A DNA stretch of 64,000 bases from the NCBI GenBank assembly GCA_021323595.1, contig JAJPKR010000061.1:1-64000 (forward strand), given 5' to 3'. Under the pieces are notes generated by a model, which saw only the letters and a program-made list of their open reading frames with translations, was not told where the DNA came from and did no database searches. This document shows, piece by piece, positions 6,198 through 14,894 of this stretch; within the stretch, counting starts at the first letter, position 1; every line of letters begins with the position of its first letter. Source of the stretch: Terriglobia bacterium. GTDB taxonomy: Bacteria; Acidobacteriota; Terriglobia; Terriglobales; SCQP01. Both the position numbers and the translations under genes were made by a program.

Positions 6198-9185
6198 GTG
6201 AAGCATCGGTCCCTATGCGTGGCCGCGTTGGCGCTCGCCTGTTCGCCCGTCCTGCGCGCGCGGCAGGCGGCGCCCGCCTCGGCGCGGCTGATCGGGACGG
6301 TGCGCTACCAGGGCCAGCCCGTGCCCGGCGCGAGCGTCCGCGCGCGGCAAGGCGCGACGACCCGCGCCGCCGTGACCGGCGAGGACGGCCGCTACGAGAT
6401 CCCCGGCCTCGAGCCCGGCGCGGCGCTGATTCGCGTGGTCATGACCGGTTTCGCCATGCAGCAGCGCGCGGTAACGCTTGCCGCCGGCGCCACCGCCGAA
6501 GACTGGGAGTTGGTCCTGCTGCCGGCGCCGGCGGCGAACAGCGCGGGCGGCTTGGAAGGCCGCGCGCCGCCCGCGCGCGCCTCCCAGCCAGCCGCCGCCG
6601 CGCCGCCGGCGGCCTCGCCCTCACTCGCGCCGGGCGACCTGGCCGGCGCGAATCCCACCGCCGCGCCGGCGCTGGCGATCAACGGCAGCGTGCAGAACGG
6701 GGCGGCTTCGCCCTACTTCCAGCTCCCCGCCTTCGGCAACGATCGCCGCGGGCAGCATTCGCTCTACAACGGCGCGGTGGGCGGCATCTTCGGACTCTCG
6801 GCGCTCGACGCCCGCCCGTTCTCGCTCACCGGCCAGACCTCGCCCAAACCCGCTTGCGCTCATATCACCGGCCTCGCGCAGATCGGCGGCCCGCTGCTCT
6901 TCCCCGGCGTCTTCACGGCGGCGAACGCGCCGATGGTCTTCGCCGCGTATCAGATGACGCGCAGCCGCAACGATACGATCGGCGCCGGCTTGGTGCCCAC
7001 GATTGCGGAGCGCAGCGGCGACCTCTCGCAGTTTCCGGAGCCGATCGTGAACCCGCAAACCGGCCAGCCGTTCCCCGGCAATCAACTGCCCGGCATCAAT
7101 GCGCAAGCGGCGGCACTGCTGAAGCTTTACCCGCTGCCGAACGCGAGCGGCGACCGCTTCAATTACCAAACCGCGATCGTCGCCATCACCCACGAAGACG
7201 ATCTGCAGACGCGGGTCATGAAGCGCGTCAACGACGGCAATCAACTGGCCGGCGACTTCGCCCTGATGAGCTCTCGCGCCTCCTCCCCGAATCTCTTCGG
7301 CTTTCTCGACACGACCGACACGCTCGGTCTCAACGCCTCGCTGCGCTGGCGCCACGCCTTTTCCCCCCGCCTTCGCGGCACGCTCTCGTTTCCCTTCAGC
7401 CGCTTGCGCATTCGCCAGGCGCCGTTTTTCGCCGGCCGCGAAGACATCTCCGGCGCCGCCGGCATCGCCGGCAACGATCCGTCCCCGGCGGCCTGGGGTC
7501 CGCCGGCGCTGGCCTTCGCCGGCGGCCTCGCCGGGCTCAACGACATGCTGCCCGCCGACAATCGCGACCAGACGGCGGCAATCTCCTATGCCGGCTTGTG
7601 GAATCACGGCGATCATGACTTCGCGTTCGGCGGCGACGCGCGCCGGCTCGAGTTCAACCGCCGGGAACAGCAAAATCCGCGCGGGCAACTCGTCTTCAAC
7701 GGCGCGGCCAGCGGCAACGACCTCGCCGACTTCTTGCTCGGCATTCCCGACGCGGCCTCGCTGGCCTTCGGCAACGCCGACAAGTATTTTCGCGAGTCGA
7801 GCTACGACGCCTATTTCGTGGACGACGGGCACCTCGGCCCCGGCCTCTCGCTCAACCTGGGGCTGCGCTGGGAATACGCCGCGCCCATCACCGAGCGGCA
7901 GGACCGGCTGGTGAACCTCGACCTCGCGCCCGGCTTCACCGCCGCCGCGCCGGTGCTCGCGGCGCAGCCGCGCGGGCCGCTTACCGGCGCGGTTTACCCA
8001 CGCTCGCTCGTGCGCCCCGATCGGCGCGCCTTCGAGCCGAGGCTGGGCCTGGCGTGGCAGCCCTTCGCCGCCTCCTCGCTGCTGGTGCGCGCCGGCTACG
8101 GCGTGTACTTCAACACGTCGGTGTATCAAGCGCTGGCGGCGCAGATGGCGCAGCAGGCGCCGCTCTCGACCAGCTTCAGCGCCGCCTACAATCCCGCCCG
8201 GCCTTGGACGCTGGCCAACGTTTTTTCCAGCCTCGCGCCGGCCTCGCAAGACCTCTTCGCTCTCGACCCCAACTTCCGCCGCGGCTACGTGCAGACGTGG
8301 GACGCTTCCCTGCAGCAGGATCTGCCCGCCGCTTGGACGATGACCCTCACCTACCTCGGCAGCGAGGGCGTGCACGCCCCGCAGGAGATCTTGCCCAACA
8401 CCTATCCGGCCGGCGCCGCCAATCCTTGCCCGAGCTGCCCGATCGGCTTCCTCTATATAAGTTCAGGCGGCAGCGCCGCCTACGAGTCGGGCCAGGTGGA
8501 ACTGCAGCGCCGCTTCGCCGGCGGCTTGGCCGGCGATCTGCAATACACCTACAGCAAGGCCCTGGATGACGGCGCGTTGGGCGGCGGCCAGCCCGCAGCC
8601 TTCATCGCGCAGAATTGGCGCGCCGCCGATGGCGACCGCGCGCTTTCCAACACCGACCAGCGCCATCGCCTCACGGCCACGGCGCAGTACACGACCGGGC
8701 TCGGCCCGCGCGGCGGCGCGCTGCTGGGCGGCTGGCGCGGCCTGCTTTACAAGGGCTGGACGCTGCAGGCGCAACTCACGGCGGGCAGCGGCCTGCCGCT
8801 CACGCCCGTGACGTTCGCGATCGTGCCCGGCACCGGCGTCACCCAGGTCGTCCGCCCTTCGCTCACCGGCGCTCCGCTCTATGCCGCGCCCGCCGGGCTC
8901 TTTCTCAATCCCGCCGCATACGCGCCGCCGCCGCCGGGCGCCTGGGGCGATGCCGGACGCAACTCCATCACCGGCCCCAGCCAGTTCAATCTCGACATGG
9001 CGCTCCAGCGCAGCTTCTTCCTCCGCGACCGCCTGAGCTGCAATTTTCGCTTGGAGGCCGACAACGTCTTGAATCACGTCGTCTTCCCCAGTTGGGACAC
9101 CGTCGCCGGCAGCGCGCAATTCGGCCTGCCGCTCGCCGCCAACCCCATGCGCAGCATCAAGACTTACCTGCGCCTGGTGTTCTAG
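6198..9185 (+). CDS. Oar-like TonB-dependent receptor with carboxypeptidase-regulatory N-terminal domain
   Basis: A 995-residue outer-membrane protein. It has a signal peptide (about 1-25), a CarboxypepD-regulatory/CNA-B-like beta-sandwich (about 30-110: LIGTVRYQGQPVPGASV, TGEDGRYEIPGLEPG), a Pro/Ala linker, then a long beta-barrel. Barrel segments resemble Oar proteins: LYNGAVGGIFGLSALDARPFSLTG, NQLPGINAQAAALLKLYPLPN, LNLGLRWEYA, PRLGLAWQPF and a final aromatic residue (RLVF). It likely imports or binds a large substrate at the cell surface. No clear TonB box or complete plug signature was seen. SD-like GAGAGGA precedes the ATG. It lies between the M56 gene and the VWA gene (2-base gap), so it is probably co-regulated with BlaI. 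Confidence 0.85.
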   Translation: MKHRSLCVAALALACSPVLRARQAAPASARLIGTVRYQGQPVPGASVRARQGATTRAAVTGEDGRYEIPGLEPGAALIRVVMTGFAMQQRAVTLAAGATAEDWELVLLPAPAANSAGGLEGRAPPARASQPAAAAPPAASPSLAPGDLAGANPTAAPALAINGSVQNGAASPYFQLPAFGNDRRGQHSLYNGAVGGIFGLSALDARPFSLTGQTSPKPACAHITGLAQIGGPLLFPGVFTAANAPMVFAAYQMTRSRNDTIGAGLVPTIAERSGDLSQFPEPIVNPQTGQPFPGNQLPGINAQAAALLKLYPLPNASGDRFNYQTAIVAITHEDDLQTRVMKRVNDGNQLAGDFALMSSRASSPNLFGFLDTTDTLGLNASLRWRHAFSPRLRGTLSFPFSRLRIRQAPFFAGREDISGAAGIAGNDPSPAAWGPPALAFAGGLAGLNDMLPADNRDQTAAISYAGLWNHGDHDFAFGGDARRLEFNRREQQNPRGQLVFNGAASGNDLADFLLGIPDAASLAFGNADKYFRESSYDAYFVDDGHLGPGLSLNLGLRWEYAAPITERQDRLVNLDLAPGFTAAAPVLAAQPRGPLTGAVYPRSLVRPDRRAFEPRLGLAWQPFAASSLLVRAGYGVYFNTSVYQALAAQMAQQAPLSTSFSAAYNPARPWTLANVFSSLAPASQDLFALDPNFRRGYVQTWDASLQQDLPAAWTMTLTYLGSEGVHAPQEILPNTYPAGAANPCPSCPIGFLYISSGGSAAYESGQVELQRRFAGGLAGDLQYTYSKALDDGALGGGQPAAFIAQNWRAADGDRALSNTDQRHRLTATAQYTTGLGPRGGALLGGWRGLLYKGWTLQAQLTAGSGLPLTPVTFAIVPGTGVTQVVRPSLTGAPLYAAPAGLFLNPAAYAPPPPGAWGDAGRNSITGPSQFNLDMALQRSFFLRDRLSCNFRLEADNVLNHVVFPSWDTVAGSAQFGLPLAANPMRSIKTYLRLVF

Positions 9186-9187
9186 CC

Positions 9188-11317
9188 ATGATCAGGGGCG
9201 GCAGCCGACAAGCGGGGCGCAGGCGAAGGGCGAAGGCCGCCGCCGGCCTGCTCGCGCTGCTGAGCGCGGGCGCCGTGGGCGGCGGGACGCGCGCCGCGGC
9301 CCAATCTCATCCCTACCAGTTCCAGGCCAACAGCCAATTGGTGATGGAGGCGGTGACCGTGACCGGCGCCGACGGAGCGCCGATCGCCGGGCTCACGGCG
9401 AGCGACTTCGTGGTGCTCGAAAACGGGGTGCCGCAGCGGCTCGCCATCTGCGAGTACCAGCAGTTCTCCGCCGCCGGGGCGCCGCCGCGCGCAAGCGCGC
9501 TGCCGCCCTCCGCGGCAGCCGCGCCCGGCATCACGCCGGAGAGCGCCGCCGGCGATTACTACCGCAACCGCCGTTTGCTGGTCCTGTATTTCGATCTGAC
9601 CTCCATGTCGGTGAGCGATCAGCTGCGCTCCCTGCAGGCGGCGCAGAAATACATCACCACCGAGATGCAGCCGAGCGATCTGGTGGCGATCCTCGCGTAC
9701 GAAGGCACGGCGGTCGAGGTCAAGCAAGACTTCACCGCCGATCGCGGCCGCCTCGAGCACGCCATCGCCAAGCTCGTTTACGAAGACGTCCTCGGCTATG
9801 ACGAGAACCCGAACGACGCCGCCACGCCCGACACCGGCAGCGCCTGGGGGCAAGACGACAGCGAGTTCTTCATCTTCAACACCAATCGCCAGTTGTCGGC
9901 GCTGCAGACGGCGGTGCAAATGCTGGCGCCGATCAGCGAGAAGAAATCGCTGGTTTATTTCGCCAGCGGCCTGCCGCTCAACGGCCTCGACAATCAAGCG
10001 CAACTGGCCGCCACCGAAGCCGCGGCGCTGCGCGCCAACGTCGCGCTGTTTCCCGTGGATGCGCGCGGGCTGGCAGCCGCGCCGCCGCTCGGCGACGCCA
10101 CGCAGGGCTCGCCGGGCGGCCTCGCCATGTACAACGGCGCCGCCGCCGAGGCCCTCGCCGGGCGCCGCGTGCGCTCGCAAGACACGCTCTACGCCCTCGC
10201 CGCCGATACCGGCGGGCGCGCGTTTTTCAACAACAACGACCTCAGCGCCGGCATCGTCCGCGCCGAGCGCGCCATCGCCAACTACTACCTGCTCGGCTAC
10301 TACAGCAGCGACGCGGCCCGCGACGGCCGCTATCGCCGCGTCCAGATCCGCTTGCGCGGCCATCCCGGCGCCCGGCTCGCTTACCGGCCCGGCTATTACG
10401 CCGCCAAGGCGTTTCGCAAGTTCACCGCCGCCGACAAGGAGCGCCAGCTCCTCGACGCGCTGCTGCTGCCCGATCCCATCACCGACCTGACGATCGACCT
10501 CGAGGTCAACTACTTCGAACTCGATTCCGCCGAGTACTTCGTGCCCATCGCCGCCAAGATTCCGGGCAGTGAACTGGCGCTGGCCAAGGCGGGCGGCGCG
10601 GAGAAGGCGCAGATCGACTTTATCGGGGAAATCAAAGACCCCTTCGGCAACACCATCGCCAACCTGCGCGACAAGATCGCCTTCAAGCTCGATCGCAGTT
10701 CAGCCGCGCAATTGGCGAAATCGCCGATCGAGTACACCGCCGGCTTCACACTGCTGCCGGGCGCGTATGCGATCAAGCTGCTGGCCCGCGACGACGCCAC
10801 CGGCCACATCGGCACCTATCTCGCGCACTTCACCATCCCCAACCTCGCGCAGTCCTCGCCGGTGCTGGCGCTGAGCAGCGTCGTGCTGGCGAGCCAGCGC
10901 GTGCCCTTCACCGCCGCGCTGTACAACGTCAAGGCGGCGAAGAATGAGCGCCAGCAGGCGGCGAATCCGCTGGTTTACGGCGGGGGGGAGCTGTTGCCGA
11001 GCGTGACACGGGTCTTCAGCCGCACGCAGACCCTGCAGGTCTTCGCCCAGGCCTACGAGCGCGGCGCCAAGACCGCCGAGCCTCTAATCGCCTATTTCGG
11101 TTTCTATCGCGGGCTCGAGGCCCGCCGCCTCGTGCTCGAGACGCCCACGATCACCGTCGCCGCGCCGCTGCGGCCGCCGGCCTATGCGCTGCCCATCCGG
11201 TTGAGCGTGCCGCTCGGGAACCTCGCCCCCGGCCCATACACATGCCAGCTCAGCGTTCTCGATCCTGCCGGGCACAAAGCGGCCTTCTGGCGCGCCCCCC
11301 TCTGGATCATTCCCTGA
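9188..11317 (+). CDS. Exported VWA-domain protein, TIGR03436 (acidobacterial VWFA-related) family
   Basis: About 709 residues. A basic N-terminus and hydrophobic stretch (LLALLSAGAVGG, then AAA-Q) form a signal peptide. A short beta domain follows (VMEAVTVTGADGAPIAGLTASDFVVLENGVPQ), which is the hallmark opening of TIGR03436 proteins. A von Willebrand A-like fold comes next (RLLVLYFDLTSMS, with DLTS-type MIDAS residues; PSDLVAILAYEGTAVEV; KKSLVYFASGLPLNG). The C-terminal part contains beta-rich segments (GYYAAKAFRKF onward). Known members are envelope proteins of unknown function, probably adhesive or scaffolding. The ATG starts 2 bases after the receptor stop, so expression is almost certainly coupled. 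Confidence 0.88.
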   Translation: MIRGGSRQAGRRRRAKAAAGLLALLSAGAVGGGTRAAAQSHPYQFQANSQLVMEAVTVTGADGAPIAGLTASDFVVLENGVPQRLAICEYQQFSAAGAPPRASALPPSAAAAPGITPESAAGDYYRNRRLLVLYFDLTSMSVSDQLRSLQAAQKYITTEMQPSDLVAILAYEGTAVEVKQDFTADRGRLEHAIAKLVYEDVLGYDENPNDAATPDTGSAWGQDDSEFFIFNTNRQLSALQTAVQMLAPISEKKSLVYFASGLPLNGLDNQAQLAATEAAALRANVALFPVDARGLAAAPPLGDATQGSPGGLAMYNGAAAEALAGRRVRSQDTLYALAADTGGRAFFNNNDLSAGIVRAERAIANYYLLGYYSSDAARDGRYRRVQIRLRGHPGARLAYRPGYYAAKAFRKFTAADKERQLLDALLLPDPITDLTIDLEVNYFELDSAEYFVPIAAKIPGSELALAKAGGAEKAQIDFIGEIKDPFGNTIANLRDKIAFKLDRSSAAQLAKSPIEYTAGFTLLPGAYAIKLLARDDATGHIGTYLAHFTIPNLAQSSPVLALSSVVLASQRVPFTAALYNVKAAKNERQQAANPLVYGGGELLPSVTRVFSRTQTLQVFAQAYERGAKTAEPLIAYFGFYRGLEARRLVLETPTITVAAPLRPPAYALPIRLSVPLGNLAPGPYTCQLSVLDPAGHKAAFWRAPLWIIP

Positions 11318-11353
11318 CGCCGCCGCTGGAGAGCATACGGGCCCTCTCGTGCC

Positions 11354-11506
11354 ATGCCACCGGAGGATACCCGCCGCGATGGCCGGCCGCGGCCGGATCG
11401 CAAAGGCCTGCTCGATTGGATCCTGGCCAAGCAGCCGGATGGCTCCTGGCTGATCGAAATCATGCACAACACCGACCTGACCAACGCTCCGGGCGCGGCG
11501 AAATAG
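11354..11506 (+). pseudogene. C-terminal remnant of an SgcJ/EcaC (DUF4440, NTF2-like) gene
   Basis: A 50-codon open stretch whose last 35 residues (GLLDWILAKQPDGSWLIEIMHNTDL) look like the final two beta-strands of the SgcJ/EcaC NTF2-like family, where the ending WxLxKxxGxWxIxxxHNT is typical. The N-terminal two thirds of such a domain are missing, and the preceding bases are the 3' end of the VWA gene and a short spacer. There is no ribosome-binding site of note. I read it as a decayed fragment. A real 50-residue protein is the less likely alternative. It is 130 bases from a tRNA gene. Confidence 0.5.
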
Positions 11507-11634
11507 CCAGGGCGGCTGGCGGACCACTCGTCGTCGCTATTACAAGGTCAAGGCGAGAGGAATAGCCATTCCCCGCTTGGTGCAGAACCAGAAAGCCCTT
11601 TGATCTGATCTCTCCCAGGGCCAGAAATGAAGAA

Positions 11635-11711
11635 TGGTCGGGACGGCCGGATTTGAACCGGCGACCACTTGCACCCCAAGCAAGTGCGCTACCAGGCTGC
11701 GCTACGTCCCG
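11635..11711 (-). tRNA. tRNA-Pro (anticodon GGG)
   Basis: A complete cloverleaf on the minus strand: acceptor CGGGACG pairs with CGTCCCG, D-stem GCGC/GCGC, anticodon stem CTTGC/GCAAG with loop TTGGGGT giving anticodon GGG, T-stem GCCGG/CCGGC with TTCAAAT loop, discriminator A and an encoded CCA. Length is 77 bases including CCA. It reads CCC/CCU proline codons, suiting a GC-rich genome. It stands alone between the VWA cluster and a VOC gene. Confidence 0.95.
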
Positions 11712-11859
11712 ACAGGGCGCGCCAAGCCCAGTCTAGCATTGCGCGGCGAGCGCTGCCGGAAGCGTGAAAAACGACGCGAGCCGCGCGCGCCTGCTTTCAC
11801 TCACGCCTCCATTTTTGCGGCTGCCGCGCCATGGGATAATCGCCGCCAGGAGGACCGCC

Positions 11860-12312
11860 ATGAGCTCCGTCCGACCCATTCCCGAGGGCTACCACTCGCT
11901 TACGCCCTACCTGATCGTCCGCGACGCCAGCCGCGCCATCGAGTTCTATCAAGCAACCTTGGGGGCGCGCGAACGCCTGCGCTTGCCCGCCCCGGGCGGC
12001 CGCGTCGGCCACGCCGAATTGCAGATCGGCGACTCCATCTTGATGTTGGCCGACGAGCATCCCGAGATGGGCTACATGGCGCCGGAAGGCGGCGGCCGTT
12101 CCTTCAGCCTGCTGCTCTATGTCGAAGACGTGGATGCCACCGCCGGGCGCTTCACCGCCGCCGGCGCTAAAACCCTGCGTCCGCTCACCGATCAGTTTTA
12201 CGGCGACCGCACCGGCACCTTCGAAGATCCCTTCGGCCACATCTGGACGCTGGCCACGCACATCGAGGACGTCTCCGTCGAAGAGATGCAGCGCCGCATG
12301 CAAGCGGCCTGA
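11860..12312 (+). CDS. VOC-family (glyoxalase/bleomycin-resistance-like, PhnB-type) protein
   Basis: A 150-residue protein of the vicinal-oxygen-chelate fold with two beta-alpha-beta-beta-beta modules: YHSLTPYLIVRDASRAIEFYQATLGA near the N-terminus, HAELQIGDSILMLADEHPEMG, then SLLLYVEDVDATAGRFTAAGAK and FYGDRTGTFEDPFGHIWTLATHIEDVS. The sequence pattern is that of PhnB-like members, which are often non-enzymatic or of unknown substrate. The start was placed at the ATG 7 bases after a strong AGGAGG. An upstream in-frame extension exists but lacks any conserved feature. No operon partner is evident. Confidence 0.88.
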   Translation: MSSVRPIPEGYHSLTPYLIVRDASRAIEFYQATLGARERLRLPAPGGRVGHAELQIGDSILMLADEHPEMGYMAPEGGGRSFSLLLYVEDVDATAGRFTAAGAKTLRPLTDQFYGDRTGTFEDPFGHIWTLATHIEDVSVEEMQRRMQAA

Positions 12313-12442
12313 GGCCGCAAGCGGCGAAGCGATTCACGACGTCAGCCGTACGTAAAGACCCCGAGGGGGCGTAACCTTCAGCGTCATTGGGACTCCGATT
12401 CAAAGTGTGGATCGGGGCCGAGAGCCCCAGAAGGGGGTTTGG

Positions 12443-12862
12443 ATGAAGGTGTTTCGTTCTCGCCGATTGGGCGTCTTGCTGGTCGCTATCCTTGCTACCT
12501 CAATTTCACTTTGGGCGCAGTATCCAACCGGCGGCGGCACCGGCGGCACGGGCGGCACGTACACGGCCCCGGCCGGCGGTTACAAGACCTCGACCGGCGT
12601 GCTTATCGGCGCCGGGGCGGCGGCGGCGGGCGCTGTGGCCTTTCTCCTTTTGCATAACCGCGGCACGGTCAAGGGTTGTTTCGAACAGAGTGCGAGCGGG
12701 CCGACGCTGACCAGCGGCAAGAACGTCTATGCCCTGGTGGACGCTCCCGAGGGCCTCAAGCCCGGCGAGCGTTTCGAACTGAAGGGCAAGGCCGCGCGCG
12801 ACAAAGCCGGCCACCGCTCGTTTTCGGTGCAAAAAGTTGCCAAAGACCTCGGCGCCTGCTGA
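12443..12862 (+). CDS. Small exported protein with Gly-rich linker, function unknown
   Basis: 139 residues. A signal peptide (MKVFRSRRLGVLLVAILATS, cleavage near SLWAQ) is followed by a Gly/Thr-rich repeat (GGGTGGTGGTYTAPAGGY), a second hydrophobic segment (VLIGAGAAAAGAVAFLLLHNR, about 56-76) and a C-terminal soluble part with one cysteine at each end (VKGCFEQ to DLGAC). This last module recalls small acidobacterial envelope domains that begin with GC and hold a short beta-barrel, but I cannot name it firmly. The start is the ATG next to the charged n-region. The upstream in-frame GTG adds nothing conserved. Confidence 0.7.
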   Translation: MKVFRSRRLGVLLVAILATSISLWAQYPTGGGTGGTGGTYTAPAGGYKTSTGVLIGAGAAAAGAVAFLLLHNRGTVKGCFEQSASGPTLTSGKNVYALVDAPEGLKPGERFELKGKAARDKAGHRSFSVQKVAKDLGAC

Positions 12863-12931
12863 GCGCGGCAACCCCGCATTGCGAATTGGGCGCGCCACGC
12901 GGACTTATCATCGTAAGGGGAGAGTCAGCTA

Positions 12932-14191
12932 GTGGCGCGCCGCGCGGTGATCACCGGAATGGGCGTAGTCAGCCCCAATGGGCTCGGGCGCGAGGCTTTC
13001 TGGCAAGCCACGCGCCAGGGCCGCAGCGGCGTGCGCCGCGTGCCGCTGTTCGAGAGCCAGCAACTGCCGGTCACGATCGCCGGCCATGCCGCCGAGTTTC
13101 GCCCCGGCGAGATTTGCGACGAGCACGAGCTGCACAACGTCGGCCGGGTCGTGCCCATGGCGCTGGCGGCCACCGCGGAAGCGTTTGCCGACGCCGGGCT
13201 GGAGCCCGCCCAGCTTTCGCTCGAGGAGCGGCGGCGGACGGGTGTGATGCTGGGCACGGGCGGGGCGGCGCTGGAGTTTGTCGAACGCCAGTTCTCGCAT
13301 TACTTCAGCGGCGAGGCGCGGCGCTGCAGCGTCTATACGATCCCTTCCTCGACGCCGGGCACGCTGGCGAGCGAGATCTCGATGCGCTTCGGCCTGCGCG
13401 GCTTCAGCCACTTGATCTCGACCGGCTGCACGTCTTCGACCGACGCGCTGGGCTACGCCCGGCAGCATATTCTGCTCAACGATGCCGACGTGGTCGTGGC
13501 CGGCGGCGTGGATGCGCCGCTGGGCTCGCTGATCGTGCGCGCCTTCGCGCTGATGAAGATCCTCACCTCCGCCTGGAATCACCAGCCGTCCCGCGGTTCG
13601 CGGCCGTTCTCGGCCGACCGCAGCGGACTGGTGCTGGGCGAAGGCGCCTGGATTTTCATCGTCGAGGACGCGGAGCGGGCGCGGGCGCGCGGCGCCCGCA
13701 TCTACGGCGAGCTGGCCGGCTATGGCTCGACCTGCGAGGCGTTTCATCGCGTGCGCTTGGATGAGAGCGGGGAAGAGCCCGCCCGCGCCATGAGCCTGGC
13801 GCTAGCCAGCGCCGGCCTGCCGCCGGAGGCCATCGGCTACGCCAACCTCCACGGCACTTCCACGGTGCTCAACGACCGCATCGAAACGCGCGCCGTCAAG
13901 CGCGCACTGGGCCGCCACGCGTTTCGCACGCCAATGTCGGCGCTCAAGTCGCTGATCGGCCATCCCCAGGGGGCGAGCGGGGCGGCGGGCGTGGCCGCAA
14001 CGCTGCTGGCGATGCGGGACGAGTGCCTGCCGCCAACGATCAATTTGGATATACCCGATCCCGAGTGCGACCTCGACTACGTTCCGCATCGCAGCCGCCG
14101 CGAATCGTTCGAGCACGCGCTCTGCAACTGTATCGGGTTCGGCTCCAAGAACTCCGCGCTGATCCTTTCCCATTCTCCGGTTGGGACCTGA
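12932..14191 (+). CDS. Beta-ketoacyl-ACP synthase family protein (KAS II/FabF-like)
   Basis: A 419-residue condensing enzyme of the thiolase fold. The catalytic triad is intact: nucleophile C166 in STGCTSSTDALG, H307 in NLHGTSTVLND and H344 after the conserved lysine (K339) in LKSLIGHPQGASG. Such enzymes perform decarboxylative Claisen condensation of an acyl-thioester with malonyl-ACP. It is divergent from housekeeping FabF in its N-terminal 130 residues and is followed by a methyltransferase and an FAD oxidoreductase with spacings of 4 and 3 bases, so a specialised lipid or polyketide product is more likely than bulk fatty-acid synthesis. No acyl-carrier protein is encoded nearby. Start is GTG. 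Confidence 0.85.
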   Translation: MARRAVITGMGVVSPNGLGREAFWQATRQGRSGVRRVPLFESQQLPVTIAGHAAEFRPGEICDEHELHNVGRVVPMALAATAEAFADAGLEPAQLSLEERRRTGVMLGTGGAALEFVERQFSHYFSGEARRCSVYTIPSSTPGTLASEISMRFGLRGFSHLISTGCTSSTDALGYARQHILLNDADVVVAGGVDAPLGSLIVRAFALMKILTSAWNHQPSRGSRPFSADRSGLVLGEGAWIFIVEDAERARARGARIYGELAGYGSTCEAFHRVRLDESGEEPARAMSLALASAGLPPEAIGYANLHGTSTVLNDRIETRAVKRALGRHAFRTPMSALKSLIGHPQGASGAAGVAATLLAMRDECLPPTINLDIPDPECDLDYVPHRSRRESFEHALCNCIGFGSKNSALILSHSPVGT

Positions 14192-14195
14192 GCCC

Positions 14196-14891
14196 ATGCG
14201 CCAGCGTCCTGCCGCCGAGCTGCTCGACACCGATCAGGGCACGCCCGCCGAGCTCGCCGCCAGCCTCGACGATTTGTGGTGGATTCAGCGCCGCCTCGGG
14301 GGGCTGAGCTCGCTGCGCCGCCTGCTCGCCCCGTGGCGGCGCCAGCCGGCGCAACGGCCGCTGCGCGCTTTGGACGTCGGCGCCGGCGCCGGCCAGACTT
14401 CGGCCTACCTGCGCGATTGGCTCGCCGCCCAGGGCGCGGATTGGACGATGTTCGCGCTCGACCGCCGCCTCAGCCATCTGCAACACGGCCGGCCCGCCGC
14501 GCGCGGGCTGCGCGCCGTCGCCGCTGACGCCCTCGCCCTGCCCTTTCCCGACGGCAGCTTCGATCTCGTGCTGTGCTCGCTCTTCTTGCATCATTTTCAC
14601 GGCGCCACCGCCCGGGCGCTGCTGCGGGAGATGCGGCGCGTCACGCGCGGCGCGCTGGTGGTGCATGATCTGGAGCGGTCGGCGCTCGCCTGGTTGTTCT
14701 TCCGCCTGGTCAGCCCTTTCGTCACCAGCCGCATCACCCGGCATGATGGCGCGGCCAGCATCCAGCAAGCCTATTCGGCCCGAGAAATGGCCGCGCTGGC
14801 GCACAGCGCCGGGCTGGGCGACGGCGCCGTGGTCGAGGTCCACCGCCTCTGGCCCTTCCGGCTGGGACTGGTGAGCGCCCGCGCGAGGTGA
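14196..14891 (+). CDS. Class I SAM-dependent methyltransferase
   Basis: A 231-residue Rossmann-fold methyltransferase. SAM-binding motif I is LDVGAGAGQTSAYL (about 59-72), an acidic residue ends strand 2 (MFALDRRLSHL), VAADALALPFPDGSFDLVLCSLFLHHFH supplies motifs II-III, and a C-terminal lid follows (SAREMAALAHSAGLGDGAVVEVHRLWPFRLGLV). It resembles UbiE/COQ5-like O- or C-methyltransferases. The ATG 4 bases after the ketosynthase stop was chosen; a TTG 15 bases earlier is possible. Sandwiched between ketosynthase and FAD oxidoreductase, it probably methylates the product of this small pathway. Confidence 0.87.
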   Translation: MRQRPAAELLDTDQGTPAELAASLDDLWWIQRRLGGLSSLRRLLAPWRRQPAQRPLRALDVGAGAGQTSAYLRDWLAAQGADWTMFALDRRLSHLQHGRPAARGLRAVAADALALPFPDGSFDLVLCSLFLHHFHGATARALLREMRRVTRGALVVHDLERSALAWLFFRLVSPFVTSRITRHDGAASIQQAYSAREMAALAHSAGLGDGAVVEVHRLWPFRLGLVSARAR

Positions 14892-14894
14892 TCC

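Noticed and set aside
6621-8375. 584-codon leftward frame opposite the Oar receptor
   Set aside because: Low-complexity Arg/Gly/Val composition and no motifs, while the rightward frame has a signal peptide, beta domain and barrel signatures.
12358-12380. CCCCGAGGGGG mini-hairpin before the small exported protein
   Set aside because: Short stem with a tiny loop, no T-run; compatible with chance in GC-rich DNA.
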